Assembly: GCF_025643595.1 (NCBI RefSeq)
Contig: NZ_CP102826.1
Location: 1,240,001 to 1,304,000 of the forward strand
DNA length: 64,000 bases
Origin: Saccharopolyspora rosea
GTDB lineage: Bacteria; Actinomycetota; Actinomycetes; Mycobacteriales; Pseudonocardiaceae
Direction: 5' to 3'
Each line of letters starts with the position of its first letter. The stretch's first letter is position 1. Below the pieces are notes generated by a model, which ran no database searches, was not told where the DNA came from, and was given only the letters and a program-made list of their open reading frames with translations. The position numbers and the translations under genes were made by a program. Positions 26,458-33,693 of the stretch are shown in pieces.

Positions 26458-27672
26458 TCACCAGAGGCCCCGGGCCTTGGCCAGCCGACCGACCGCCAGG
26501 CCGACGCGCAGCACGTGGGCGTCGCGGGCGTTGGACGGCGTGCGCCCGGTGAGCTCGGCGACGCGCCGCAGCCGGTAGCGGACCGTGTTGGGGTGCACGT
26601 AGAGCTGCCGGGCGCAGTTCTCCAGGACACCGCCGCCCTCCAGGTAGGTGTCCACGGTCTCCAGCAGCGCCCCGCCCGCGTCGGTCAGCGGCATCACGAT
26701 CCGCTCCACCAGCTGGCGCTCGGCCTCCGGGTCGCCGGCGAGGGCGCGTTCGGGCAGCAGGTCGCCGGAGGGCACCGGCCGCGGCGCGGTCGGCCAGGCG
26801 ACCACCGCGCGCAGCGCCGACATGGCGTCGGCCGCCGAGCGGTGCGCCTCGGCCAGGCTCGGCATCGTCGGCCCGACGACGACCGGTCCCTCGTCGAACG
26901 CCTCGGACAGCCGGGACGCCGCCTCCCGGTCGCCGCGCTCGTCACCGGTCCCGCCGAACACCACCACCAGCCGGGTGCCCTGCACCCCGAGCAGCACCGG
27001 GCAGCCGACCCGGGCCGCCCGGCTGCGCACCTGGTAGACGATCGTCGGCGGGTCGTCCGACGGGGCGTTGCCGACCAGCACCGTGGCCTCCGAGGACGGT
27101 TCCCAGCCGAGCGCGGCGGCCCGCGACAGCAGCGACTCCTCGGCGTCGCCGCGCACGATGCCGTCGACGACCAGCGCCTCCAGCCGCGCGTCCCAGGCGC
27201 CCCGGGCTTCGGCGGCCGCCGCGTAGGAGGTGGCGGCGGCGAAGGCGATCTCGCGGGTGTAGCGCAGGATCGATTCGGTGAGCCGGATCCGCTCCTCGGT
27301 GGCCTCGGCCAGCTCCGGGAGCCGCTGCTCGAACACGTCGATGGCGACCCGGACCAGCTCCAGCGTCTGCCGCAGGCTGACCCACCGGGACAGGTCGCGC
27401 GGGGCGGCGCGGAACGCCTCGGCGGTCAGCCGGATCGCCTCGGTCGGGTCCTGCATCCACGCGACGAAGTTGGCGACGCCGGTCTGGGTCACCAGTTGCA
27501 CGTTCGCCCGCTGGTCGGCGGGCAGCCTGCGGAACCACGGCAACCGCTGCTCCATCGCGCCGATGCTGGCCCCGGCCAACTCGCCCGAAGCCCGTTCCAG
27601 CCGGCGCAGCGTGGTCGCGGAGATCTGCCGCTGCGCATCGGTGTCCCGCTCACCTGCGCGTTCGGTAGTCAT
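26458..27672 (-). CDS. fasR: PucR/CdaR-type transcriptional activator of fatty acid synthesis (FasR-like)
   Basis: The 404-residue protein ends in the PucR-type helix-turn-helix, with YVHPNTVRYRLRRVAEL at about residues 358-374. A central GGDEF/CdaR-like fold precedes it, with VLLGVQGTRLVVVFGG and VGPTMPSLAEAHRSAADAM. This order and the location directly upstream of fabD-fabH-acpP-fabF are those of Streptomyces FasR, which activates fatty acid synthesis. ATG 27672 has GGAGGG only one base upstream, so the true start may lie slightly downstream. The gene shares the leftward direction of the fab genes but is separated by a promoter-like gap. Confidence 0.88.
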   Translation of the reverse strand: MTTERAGERDTDAQRQISATTLRRLERASGELAGASIGAMEQRLPWFRRLPADQRANVQLVTQTGVANFVAWMQDPTEAIRLTAEAFRAAPRDLSRWVSLRQTLELVRVAIDVFEQRLPELAEATEERIRLTESILRYTREIAFAAATSYAAAAEARGAWDARLEALVVDGIVRGDAEESLLSRAAALGWEPSSEATVLVGNAPSDDPPTIVYQVRSRAARVGCPVLLGVQGTRLVVVFGGTGDERGDREAASRLSEAFDEGPVVVGPTMPSLAEAHRSAADAMSALRAVVAWPTAPRPVPSGDLLPERALAGDPEAERQLVERIVMPLTDAGGALLETVDTYLEGGGVLENCARQLYVHPNTVRYRLRRVAELTGRTPSNARDAHVLRVGLAVGRLAKARGLW

Positions 27673-27865
27673 GCCCTCCAGAATCCCACGCGGCGCCGCC
27701 CACTTTCGGTGGACCGTCGCTGCGGTGCGGGACGGCTCACACCGGCTGGATTCCCGATCGAGGGAATCGCGCGGACGGGGTGCCTGTCGCGGTTGCCGGT
27801 CCTCGCGGTGCCGGGAACGATCTCGGCTCCGACAGCGCCGAATTCCCTTGTGCCGAGGAGAAATC

Positions 27866-28588
27866 GTGGGAACTCTGCAGCAGGGCCTGGCCGAGGCGTG
27901 GGCCGCGATCGCGACGTTCGTGCCGAAGTTGGTCGTGTTCGGTGTCGTCGTGCTGGTGGGGTGGGGCATCGCGAAGGCGGTCGCCAGGACCGTCCAGATC
28001 CTGCTCGCGCAGCTGTCGTTCGACCGGCTCATGACGAGATCCGGGCTGGCCGGGTACGCGGCGAAGTCCGGTGTCGACGTGCCGGGGCTGCTCGTCAAGG
28101 TCGTGCAGTTCTTCGTGGTGCTGGTCTTCGTCCAACTCGGACTCGGCGTGTTCGGGCCGAACCCGGTCTCCGACCTCATCGCCCAGGTGGTGCTCTACCT
28201 GCCGAAGATCGCGGTGGCGATCGTGCTGGTGCTCGTCTCGGCCGCGCTCGGCCGGGCGGTCGGCGCACTGGTCCGGGGCGCGCTCGGCAGCCATCCACTC
28301 GGCCCGCCGCTGTCCCGCGCCGCGTCCGCGTTCGTCGTCGGGATCGGTGCGATCGCCGCGCTCGACCAGCTCGGCATCGCTCCGGCGGTGACCACCCCGG
28401 TGCTGGTCGCCGCGCTGGCCACGGTCGGCGGTGTGGTCGTGGTCGGTGTCGGCGGCGGGCTGGTCAAGCCGATGCAGCAGCGCTGGAGCAAGTGGCTGGA
28501 CAGCGCCGAGTCCCAGTTCTCCCGCAACGGCGCGACGCCGAACGGGCGGGGCGAACCGGAGGACGTCCGCGCCAACGGCCACGCGTGA
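27866..28588 (+). CDS. Mechanosensitive-channel-like transmembrane helix protein
   Basis: The 240-residue protein has about four long hydrophobic segments. They are FVPKLVVFGVVVLVGWGIAK (about 18-38), VVQFFVVLVFVQLGLGVF (about 78-96), LPKIAVAIVLVLVSAALGRAV (about 110-132) and a Gly/Val-rich segment ALATVGGVVVVGVGGG near 185-202. These helix repeats with conserved Gly occur in the TM-helix/CmpX family related to small mechanosensitive channels. The C-terminus lacks the MscS beta domain. GTG 27866 follows GAGGAG. It is divergent from fasR and ends at a T-tailed terminator. Confidence 0.8.
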   Translation: MGTLQQGLAEAWAAIATFVPKLVVFGVVVLVGWGIAKAVARTVQILLAQLSFDRLMTRSGLAGYAAKSGVDVPGLLVKVVQFFVVLVFVQLGLGVFGPNPVSDLIAQVVLYLPKIAVAIVLVLVSAALGRAVGALVRGALGSHPLGPPLSRAASAFVVGIGAIAALDQLGIAPAVTTPVLVAALATVGGVVVVGVGGGLVKPMQQRWSKWLDSAESQFSRNGATPNGRGEPEDVRANGHA

Positions 28589-28610
28589 TCACGCTTTCAC
28601 GATCGGATGA

Positions 28611-28646
28611 TCGAGGCTCACCCGCTGGGTGGGTCTCGACATTTTT
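28611..28646 (+). terminator. Intrinsic terminator with T5 tail
   Basis: A 13-bp stem with two G-T pairs (28611-28623 with 28627-28639) has a 3-base loop and is followed by CATTTTT. It lies 22 bp after the preceding stop codon. Confidence 0.75.
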
Positions 28647-28723
28647 CAACCACTTGGGCGTGGTTGGCGTCGGAACGCCACGACACCATGAGGGCACTGA
28701 CGACGCCGGGGGAGTGATCAGAC

Positions 28724-29632
28724 ATGGACCTGCCTCTTGTCTGGCTGGCGGACGTGCTCCGCGACGCCGGGCTGAACGTGGTCGAGACCCCCGGGTGGCG
28801 CGAGCGCACCGCGGACTCCGGGCCGCAGCCCGAGCCGGTCGGCGTGCTCGAACACCACACCGCGAACACCGCCTCATACCAGAACCCGGCACCGAGCCTG
28901 CAGATGTGCATCGAGGGCCGGACCGACCTGGCCGGACCGCTGTGCCACGGGCTGATCGGATTCGACGGGACGGTGCACCTCATCGCGGCAGGCCGGGCGA
29001 ACCACGCCGGGCGGGCGAAGGCGTCCGGGCCGAACCCGGAAGGTGACGGCAACGTCCTCTACGTCGGCTTCGAGTGGGACTACCAGGGCGTGGACCAGGG
29101 GCCCAGCCGCGAGCAGTACTCGGCGGCGTTGCAGGCCACCGCGGCGGTGCTGCACCACCTCGGGCGGCCGCCCGACGCGGCGCGCGGGCACAAGGAGACC
29201 AGCGTCACCGGCAAGATCGATCCAGGGCACGTCGACATGGACCGCTTCCGCGCGGACCTCGGCACCAAGCGGCAGGAGGAGGACATGACCCCGGAACAGG
29301 ACGCGATGCTGCGGCGGCTGGAGAGCGAACTGCTCGGGCCGCGCGGACCGCACGGCGAGATCACCGGCTGGAACACCGAACTCGGGCCGCGCACGCTCGT
29401 CGCGATGGTCGTCGAGCTGGTGAACGGGCTGCTCGCGCAGCACAAGCAGCAGGGTGCCGCGGCACCGCAGGGCGCCGTCCCGCAGCAGGGCCTCAAGCCC
29501 GATCCCGACACGATCAGGGCGGCCTTCCAGGCGCTCCCGGCCGAGCAGGCGGCGCCGCTGCTGGCCGAGCTCGTCCGGATCCAGCAGGCCCGGCAGCCCA
29601 CGCCGGAGCAGCACGCCGCCCAGCAGCGGTGA
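28724..29632 (+). CDS. N-acetylmuramoyl-L-alanine amidase-type (Amidase_2/PGRP) protein
   Basis: The 302-residue protein has an amidase_2-like catalytic region at about residues 1-185. VGVLEHHTANTASY supplies a first His pair, CHGLIGFDGTVHLIAAGRANHAG matches the central part, and ARGHKETSVTGKIDPGH the late zinc-binding region. The order is that of zinc amidases that cut between MurNAc and L-Ala, as in phage endolysins. The C-terminal 110 residues are Gln/Ala-rich with an EQD helical stretch and no recognised wall-binding repeat. No signal peptide is seen, so release would need lysis or a holin. ATG 28724 follows GGGGGAGTG. It stands alone outside the prophage, so it may be a relic of an older phage. 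Confidence 0.82.
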   Translation: MDLPLVWLADVLRDAGLNVVETPGWRERTADSGPQPEPVGVLEHHTANTASYQNPAPSLQMCIEGRTDLAGPLCHGLIGFDGTVHLIAAGRANHAGRAKASGPNPEGDGNVLYVGFEWDYQGVDQGPSREQYSAALQATAAVLHHLGRPPDAARGHKETSVTGKIDPGHVDMDRFRADLGTKRQEEDMTPEQDAMLRRLESELLGPRGPHGEITGWNTELGPRTLVAMVVELVNGLLAQHKQQGAAAPQGAVPQQGLKPDPDTIRAAFQALPAEQAAPLLAELVRIQQARQPTPEQHAAQQR

Positions 29633-29641
29633 CGCACGGTT

Positions 29642-29682
29642 CGCGCGCCGTCCCGTCGGAACGCTCGGCGGGGCGGCGCGCG
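29642..29682. terminator. Bidirectional hairpin between amidase and DUF3263 genes
   Basis: A 9-bp stem CGCGCGCCG/CGGCGCGCG (29642-29650 with 29674-29682) lies between the convergent stops. Confidence 0.55.
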
Positions 29683-29686
29683 CGTG

Positions 29687-29917
29687 TCAGCCGGCCGTCG
29701 TGCGGCGGCGTTCCCGGCCGTCGCGGAGCCGTTGCAGGCGCTTGACCAGCGCGGGCTGCTGGGCGAGGGCCTCCGGCTCGTCGAGCAGGCGGTTCAGGCG
29801 CTGGTAGTAGCGCGTCGGCGAGAGGCCGAAGCGCTCCTGGATGACGCGCTCCTTGTTGCCGGCGTAGTGCCAGTGCTCCTTCTCGAAGGCGAGGATCGCG
29901 CGGTCGGTGTCGTTCAT
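29687..29917 (-). CDS. DUF3263 family small protein
   Basis: The 76-residue protein matches the actinobacterial DUF3263 family. It has ILAFEKEHWHYAGNKERVI followed by RFGLSPTRYYQRLNRLLDEP, which forms a likely helix-turn-helix with the SPTRYYQRLN recognition helix. Binding to DNA is plausible but not shown here. ATG 29917 is preceded by GGGAGGGG. The C-terminus is strongly basic. It faces the amidase gene across a hairpin. Confidence 0.85.
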   Translation of the reverse strand: MNDTDRAILAFEKEHWHYAGNKERVIQERFGLSPTRYYQRLNRLLDEPEALAQQPALVKRLQRLRDGRERRRTTAG

Positions 29918-30083
29918 CCGGCTATCCCCTCCCGTCGCGGCGTCGATCACCGCGCAGTCTACCGGCGTGGGCACGGGTGTTCGATCGGCCATCCGGACAT
30001 CGTCATCGCTGTGATCCGCCCCACCTCCCGGCCCGGGAACAGATCGCCGGGCGCACGATGTTGACCTGGCAAGAACGTACGTC

Positions 30084-30212
30084 GTGCGCTCCGGGGCTCG
30101 GTGGAAGTCCGAACCGGCGGTGACAGTCCGCGAACCGACTCCCCAGACGGGGTCGGCCGATCCGGTGGAACTCCGGAACCGACGGTGAAAGTCCGGAAGG
30201 GAGGCAGCGCAC
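30084..30212 (+). promoter_or_regulatory. FMN riboswitch (RFN element)
   Basis: The P1 stem is GTGCGCT (30084-30090) with AGCGCAC (30206-30212). Inside lie the conserved segments GAAGTCCGAACCGGCGGTGA, CAGTCCGCGA, GGTGGAACTCCGGAACCGAC, GGTGAAAGTCCGGA and GGGAGGC that build the FMN pocket. Downstream, CCGCCCGC at 30267-30274 can pair with GCGGGAGG at 30297-30304, which holds the ribosome binding site of the next gene. Control at translation initiation, with expression reduced when FMN is high, is therefore likely. Confidence 0.93.
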
Positions 30213-30311
30213 GGGCGGCAGGAGCTGATCCGCCGGCGCGACGCGTCGGCGGCGTGTCGGTGATTTCCGCCCGCGATGGTGCCCACCGGAGCCCGAGCGG
30301 GAGGAGTGGGC

Positions 30312-30974
30312 GTGCAGACCGTCGCGGAATGGGTGCTCGGCAACGGGATCTCGGTGCTGGGCCAACGGATCTCCTGGGCTGAACTGGTCGGCCAGCTGTG
30401 CGCGCTGGCCGTGGTGTTCCTCGCGCAGCGGCGGACCTTGGCGACCTGGCCGGTGCAGGTCTCCGCGACGGTGCTGCTGTTCGCCGTGTACGCCTCCGCT
30501 CACCTGGGCGGACTGGCCGTCCGGCAGGTCATGATCCTGGTGATCTCCGTCTACGGCTGGTGGGCGTGGACGCGCCGCAGCGACCCGGTCTTCGGCGTCG
30601 CCGTGCGCCGGGCCCGCGGGGTCGAGCGGCTGGTGCTGCTCGGCGTGCTGGCGCTCGGCACCACCGCGTTCGCGCTGATCCTCACCGCGCTCGACGCGTC
30701 GTGGGCGCCCTGGCCGGACGCCTGGATCTTCATCGGCACCCTGGTGGCGTTCTGGGCGCAGGGGCGCGGGCTGGTGGAGTTCTGGTTGGTGTGGCTGGCC
30801 GTCGACGCGGTCGGGGTGCCGTTGCAGATCGCGTCCGGGCTGTGGTTCAGCGCCGCCATCTACGTCGTGTTCGCCGCTCTCGTGGTGCACGGGTGGTGGA
30901 GCTGGAACCGCACCGCGAAGGTGCAGCGGATGCGGGACGCCACCGCGGTCGGTGGCGACGCGATCCGGGGCTGA
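30312..30974 (+). CDS. ribM: Riboflavin transporter of the PnuC/RibM (PnuX) family
   Basis: The 220-residue protein has about six to seven membrane segments and the PnuC-family aromatic patterns: VISVYGWWAWTRR, WPDAWIFIGTLVAFWAQGRGLVEFWLVWLAVD split over two helices, and VHGWWSWNR. Family members import nicotinamide riboside or, when linked to FMN riboswitches as here, riboflavin (RibM/PnuX of Corynebacterium and Streptomyces). The riboswitch directly upstream settles the substrate call as riboflavin. GTG 30312 follows GGGAGGAG. No rib biosynthesis genes are adjacent. Confidence 0.88.
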   Translation: MQTVAEWVLGNGISVLGQRISWAELVGQLCALAVVFLAQRRTLATWPVQVSATVLLFAVYASAHLGGLAVRQVMILVISVYGWWAWTRRSDPVFGVAVRRARGVERLVLLGVLALGTTAFALILTALDASWAPWPDAWIFIGTLVAFWAQGRGLVEFWLVWLAVDAVGVPLQIASGLWFSAAIYVVFAALVVHGWWSWNRTAKVQRMRDATAVGGDAIRG

Positions 30975-31475
30975 GGCCCACCGGAGATAGGTGCCCGATT
31001 CGTGCCCAAGACAACGGAATTGTCCACTTTGTCGCATTGTGTGCACGAAGTCCACTTGATCGGGTATGTAACGCAGCGTTCGAGTGAGCGGCCCGCGGAG
31101 CGCCCGGCTCCGGGGGCCGCTTCGCGTCCGCGGCGTGGTGATCGGCGCGACGTTTTTCCGTGATCGCTGGTCCGCGCCGGGAAAAGCCGTTTTCCGCGAG
31201 AATTGTGCGGTGCCTCCAGGTGTTGTTCACGGCGCGGGGCGGACGTCGTTCGGGCGCCGATTCGATCACCGAGCGTCATCCCGGGGAGTGCGTCGGGTTC
31301 CACTCGTTCGCGCCTTGGTCAGGTGCTCGACGGTTCCGTAAAGTTCCTGGTGCCGCGGTGATCGCGGCGTCTTCGAATGCGTAGCAGGGCTCGGCGGGCG
31401 GGGGAATTCCGCGCGAGTTCGGTGTGCTCCGCATTTTTTCGTGCCACATTCGTACGGCGAACGTGAGGAACCGAA
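30975..31475. other. Intergenic stretch between ribM and the PEP-mutase-like gene
   Basis: About 500 bp without a supported gene. A hairpin at about 31088-31122 (GCGGCCC and GGAGC arms with GCTCC and GGGCCGC) may end the ribM transcript. The last 130 bp are AT-richer, with CATTTTTTCG about 45 bp before the next start, and may hold a promoter. Confidence 0.4.
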
Positions 31476-32336
31476 ATGGAATACGGAACGGCGCTTCGGA
31501 AAGAAATCCGCTCCGCCGGGGTCACGCCGCTCATCGGCATCTACGACATGTTTTCGGCGTCCATCGCGGCCCAGCACTACGACGGGATGTTCGTCTCCGG
31601 GTTCGGGTTCGCCGCCTCCCACTACGGGCTGCCCGACATCGGCTTCATCGCCTGGCCCGACCTGGTCGGGTTCGTGCAGCGACTGCGGTTGGCCTTCCCC
31701 CGCCGCCACCTGCTGGTCGACATCGACGACGGGTACGTCGACCCCGAGGTCGCCTGCCACGTCGTGGAGCACCTGGAACGCCTCGGCGCGTCCGGCGTCG
31801 TGCTGGAGGACCAGCAGCGTCCCCGCCGGTGCGGGCACGTCGACGGCAAGCGGATCCTCCCGCTGGAGGAGTACCTGGAGAAACTGGAGCTGGTGCTCGC
31901 CACCCGGCGCGACCTCGTCGTCGTCGCCCGCACCGATGCCACCGACGAGGCGGAGATCCTGCGGCGCGCCGAGGCCCTCGCCGCCACCGACGCGGACGTG
32001 CTGCTCGTCGACGGCGTGCGCAACATCGACTGGATCCGCCGGGTGCGCGAGGTCATCGGCGGCAAACCGCTGCTGTTCAACCAGATCGCCGGCGGCAAGT
32101 CCCCGCGCATCTCCTTGCCGGAGTTGCAGGAGCTCGGCGTCGACGTCGCGATCTACAGCACGCCGTGCCTGTTCGCCGCGCACAGCGCCATCGACGCCGC
32201 GCTGGGCGAACTGCGCCGCAACGACGGCCGCCTCCCGGAGGCCACCGGCGACTCGGTGGGTGTCGCGGAGTCGCTGGCGCTGTTGGAGAAGAACATCAGC
32301 CGGCACCACGACAAGCCGGTGCTCACCGGCGTCTGA
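31476..32336 (+). CDS. Isocitrate lyase/PEP mutase superfamily enzyme
   Basis: The 286-residue TIM-barrel protein shows the superfamily core. FVSGFGFAASHYGLPD is near residue 40, VDIDDGYVDPE near residue 88 carries the metal-binding Asp pair, and VVLEDQQRPRRCGHVDGKRI near 112 is the equivalent of the ICL/PEPM loop. VVARTDA follows near residue 147. The catalytic loop Cys of isocitrate lyase (KKCGH) is replaced by RRCGH, as in many lyases of this group. The substrate is uncertain: methylisocitrate-type, dimethylmalate-type or phosphonopyruvate-type C-C or C-P chemistry are all possible. ATG 31476 follows GTGAGGAA. A small secreted protein gene follows after 19 bp, probably in the same transcript. 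Confidence 0.8.
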   Translation: MEYGTALRKEIRSAGVTPLIGIYDMFSASIAAQHYDGMFVSGFGFAASHYGLPDIGFIAWPDLVGFVQRLRLAFPRRHLLVDIDDGYVDPEVACHVVEHLERLGASGVVLEDQQRPRRCGHVDGKRILPLEEYLEKLELVLATRRDLVVVARTDATDEAEILRRAEALAATDADVLLVDGVRNIDWIRRVREVIGGKPLLFNQIAGGKSPRISLPELQELGVDVAIYSTPCLFAAHSAIDAALGELRRNDGRLPEATGDSVGVAESLALLEKNISRHHDKPVLTGV

Positions 32337-32355
32337 CCCGGGGGAGGAGATAACC

Positions 32356-32580
32356 GTGCGCATCACGTTCCGCTCCCTGGGCGCGGCGGCGATCGCGGCA
32401 GCGGCCTGCGCGGGCCTCGGCGGCCCCGCAGCGGCCGAGCAGACCCCGCCCGGCGTCGCGCTCCTCCCCGTGCACAACGGTGAAGCCGACAGCGTGCTGG
32501 AGATCGACCGGTCGCTGAACCTCACGTTCGGCTCCGGCACCACCGGCAGCGACGTGGTCACCGGACCGGACACCGAGTAA
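32356..32580 (+). CDS. Small secreted protein of unknown function
   Basis: The 74-residue protein starts at GTG 32356, well placed after GGGGAGGAGATAACC. A signal peptide fills residues 1-27 (RITFRSLGAAAIAAAACAG then GPAAAEQ), leaving a mature peptide of about 47 residues ending DVVTGPDTE. It contains a short acidic strand-like part, VLEIDRSLNLTFGSG, and no cysteine in the mature part. The spacing of 19 bp suggests co-expression with the lyase-like enzyme. It ends 3 bp before the stop of the convergent dehydrogenase gene. No relative was recognised. Confidence 0.65.
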   Translation: MRITFRSLGAAAIAAAACAGLGGPAAAEQTPPGVALLPVHNGEADSVLEIDRSLNLTFGSGTTGSDVVTGPDTE

Positions 32581-32583
32581 CCG

Positions 32584-33636
32584 TCACAGCCGCTCGACGA
32601 CCGCCCGGGTCACCGCCCGGGTGCCGCCCTCGGGGGTGCCGTCCGCGCCGAGCCGGACGGCACCCGCGGCGTAGGCGGACTCCACGGCGCCGGTGATCCG
32701 CCGCGCGGTCCCGGTGCGGCCGACGTGCTCCAGCAGCATCGCGGCGCTGAGGATCTGCGAGGTCGGGTTGGCCCGGTCCAGCCCGGCCAGCGGGGGAGCG
32801 CTGCCGTGCACCGGCTCGAAGTAGGCCGCGTCCGCGCCGATGTTGCCCGCCGGGCACATGCCCAGCCCGCCCACGGTGGCCGCGCCCAGGTCGCTGAGCA
32901 GGTCGCCGAGGAAGTTCTCGGTGACCAGCACGTCGAAGGCGGCCGGGGCGACGACCAGGTCGTGGGCGGCGGCGTCGGAGTAGCGGTGGTCCGCGGCCAC
33001 GTCCGGGTACCGCGCGGCGACCTCGTCGAAGACGTCCCGGAAGAACGCGAAGCTGCGCAGCACGTTGCTCTTGTCCACGCAGGTCACCCGGCGCACCCCG
33101 TCCTCGGGCGCGCCGGAGCGCCGCCGGGCCAGTTCGAAGGCGAACCGCACGACGCGTTCGACGCCGACGCGGGTCATCAGCAGCTGGTCGCTGGCCGCCC
33201 GGTCGTTGCGCACGCCGCTGCCGCGCGACAGGTACAGGCCCTCGGTGTTCTCCCGGACGATCACGTAGTCGATCACCTGGTGCGTCGTCGGGGTGCGCAC
33301 CCCGGGCAGCAGCCGCACCGGTCGGACGTTGGCGTAGGTGTCCAGCCCGCCGCGCAGCACGCCGCCGAGCACCCCGGCCTCGGTGCCGTCCGGATGCCGG
33401 ACCTCGGGCAGCCCGACCGGACCCTTGAGGACCGCGTCGTAGTCGCTCCGGAACCGTTCCAGCGCGCCGGGCGCCAGTGCTGCGCCGGTCTCGCTGAAGA
33501 CCCGGGCGCCGCCGGGCTCATCGCCGAACTCGACGTCGAAGCCGTCGGCGCGGGCGGCGGCCGCGAGCACCTCCCGAGCGGAGTCCATCAGCTCCGGCCC
33601 GATCCCGTCACCGTCGATGCACGCGATCCGCACCAC
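32584..33636 (-). CDS. Isocitrate/isopropylmalate dehydrogenase family protein
   Basis: The 350-residue protein belongs to the NAD(P)-dependent beta-decarboxylating dehydrogenases. IDGDGIGPE opens the fold, YVIVRENTEGLYLSRG near residue 123 is the substrate-loop region, CVDKSNVLR holds the Lys, and TENFLGDLLSDLGA the metal-binding Asp residues. YFEPVHGSAPPLAG is the nucleotide-loop signature. The ENTEGLY form is nearer to isocitrate, homoisocitrate or tartrate dehydrogenases than to LeuB, so the substrate is left open. GTG 33636 and GTG 33633 are adjacent possible starts. A hairpin separates it from aceE upstream. Confidence 0.85.
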   Translation of the reverse strand: MVRIACIDGDGIGPELMDSAREVLAAAARADGFDVEFGDEPGGARVFSETGAALAPGALERFRSDYDAVLKGPVGLPEVRHPDGTEAGVLGGVLRGGLDTYANVRPVRLLPGVRTPTTHQVIDYVIVRENTEGLYLSRGSGVRNDRAASDQLLMTRVGVERVVRFAFELARRRSGAPEDGVRRVTCVDKSNVLRSFAFFRDVFDEVAARYPDVAADHRYSDAAAHDLVVAPAAFDVLVTENFLGDLLSDLGAATVGGLGMCPAGNIGADAAYFEPVHGSAPPLAGLDRANPTSQILSAAMLLEHVGRTGTARRITGAVESAYAAGAVRLGADGTPEGGTRAVTRAVVERL

Positions 33637-33653
33637 GCGATCAGTATGCCGCC

Positions 33654-33689
33654 GGGGACGGCGCCCGAGACGGGCCGGGCGCCGTCCCC
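33654..33689 (-). terminator. Hairpin terminator after aceE
   Basis: A perfect 13-bp stem GGGGACGGCGCCC (33654-33666) with its complement (33677-33689) lies 4 bp after the aceE stop. Confidence 0.7.
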
Positions 33690-33693
33690 GCGG

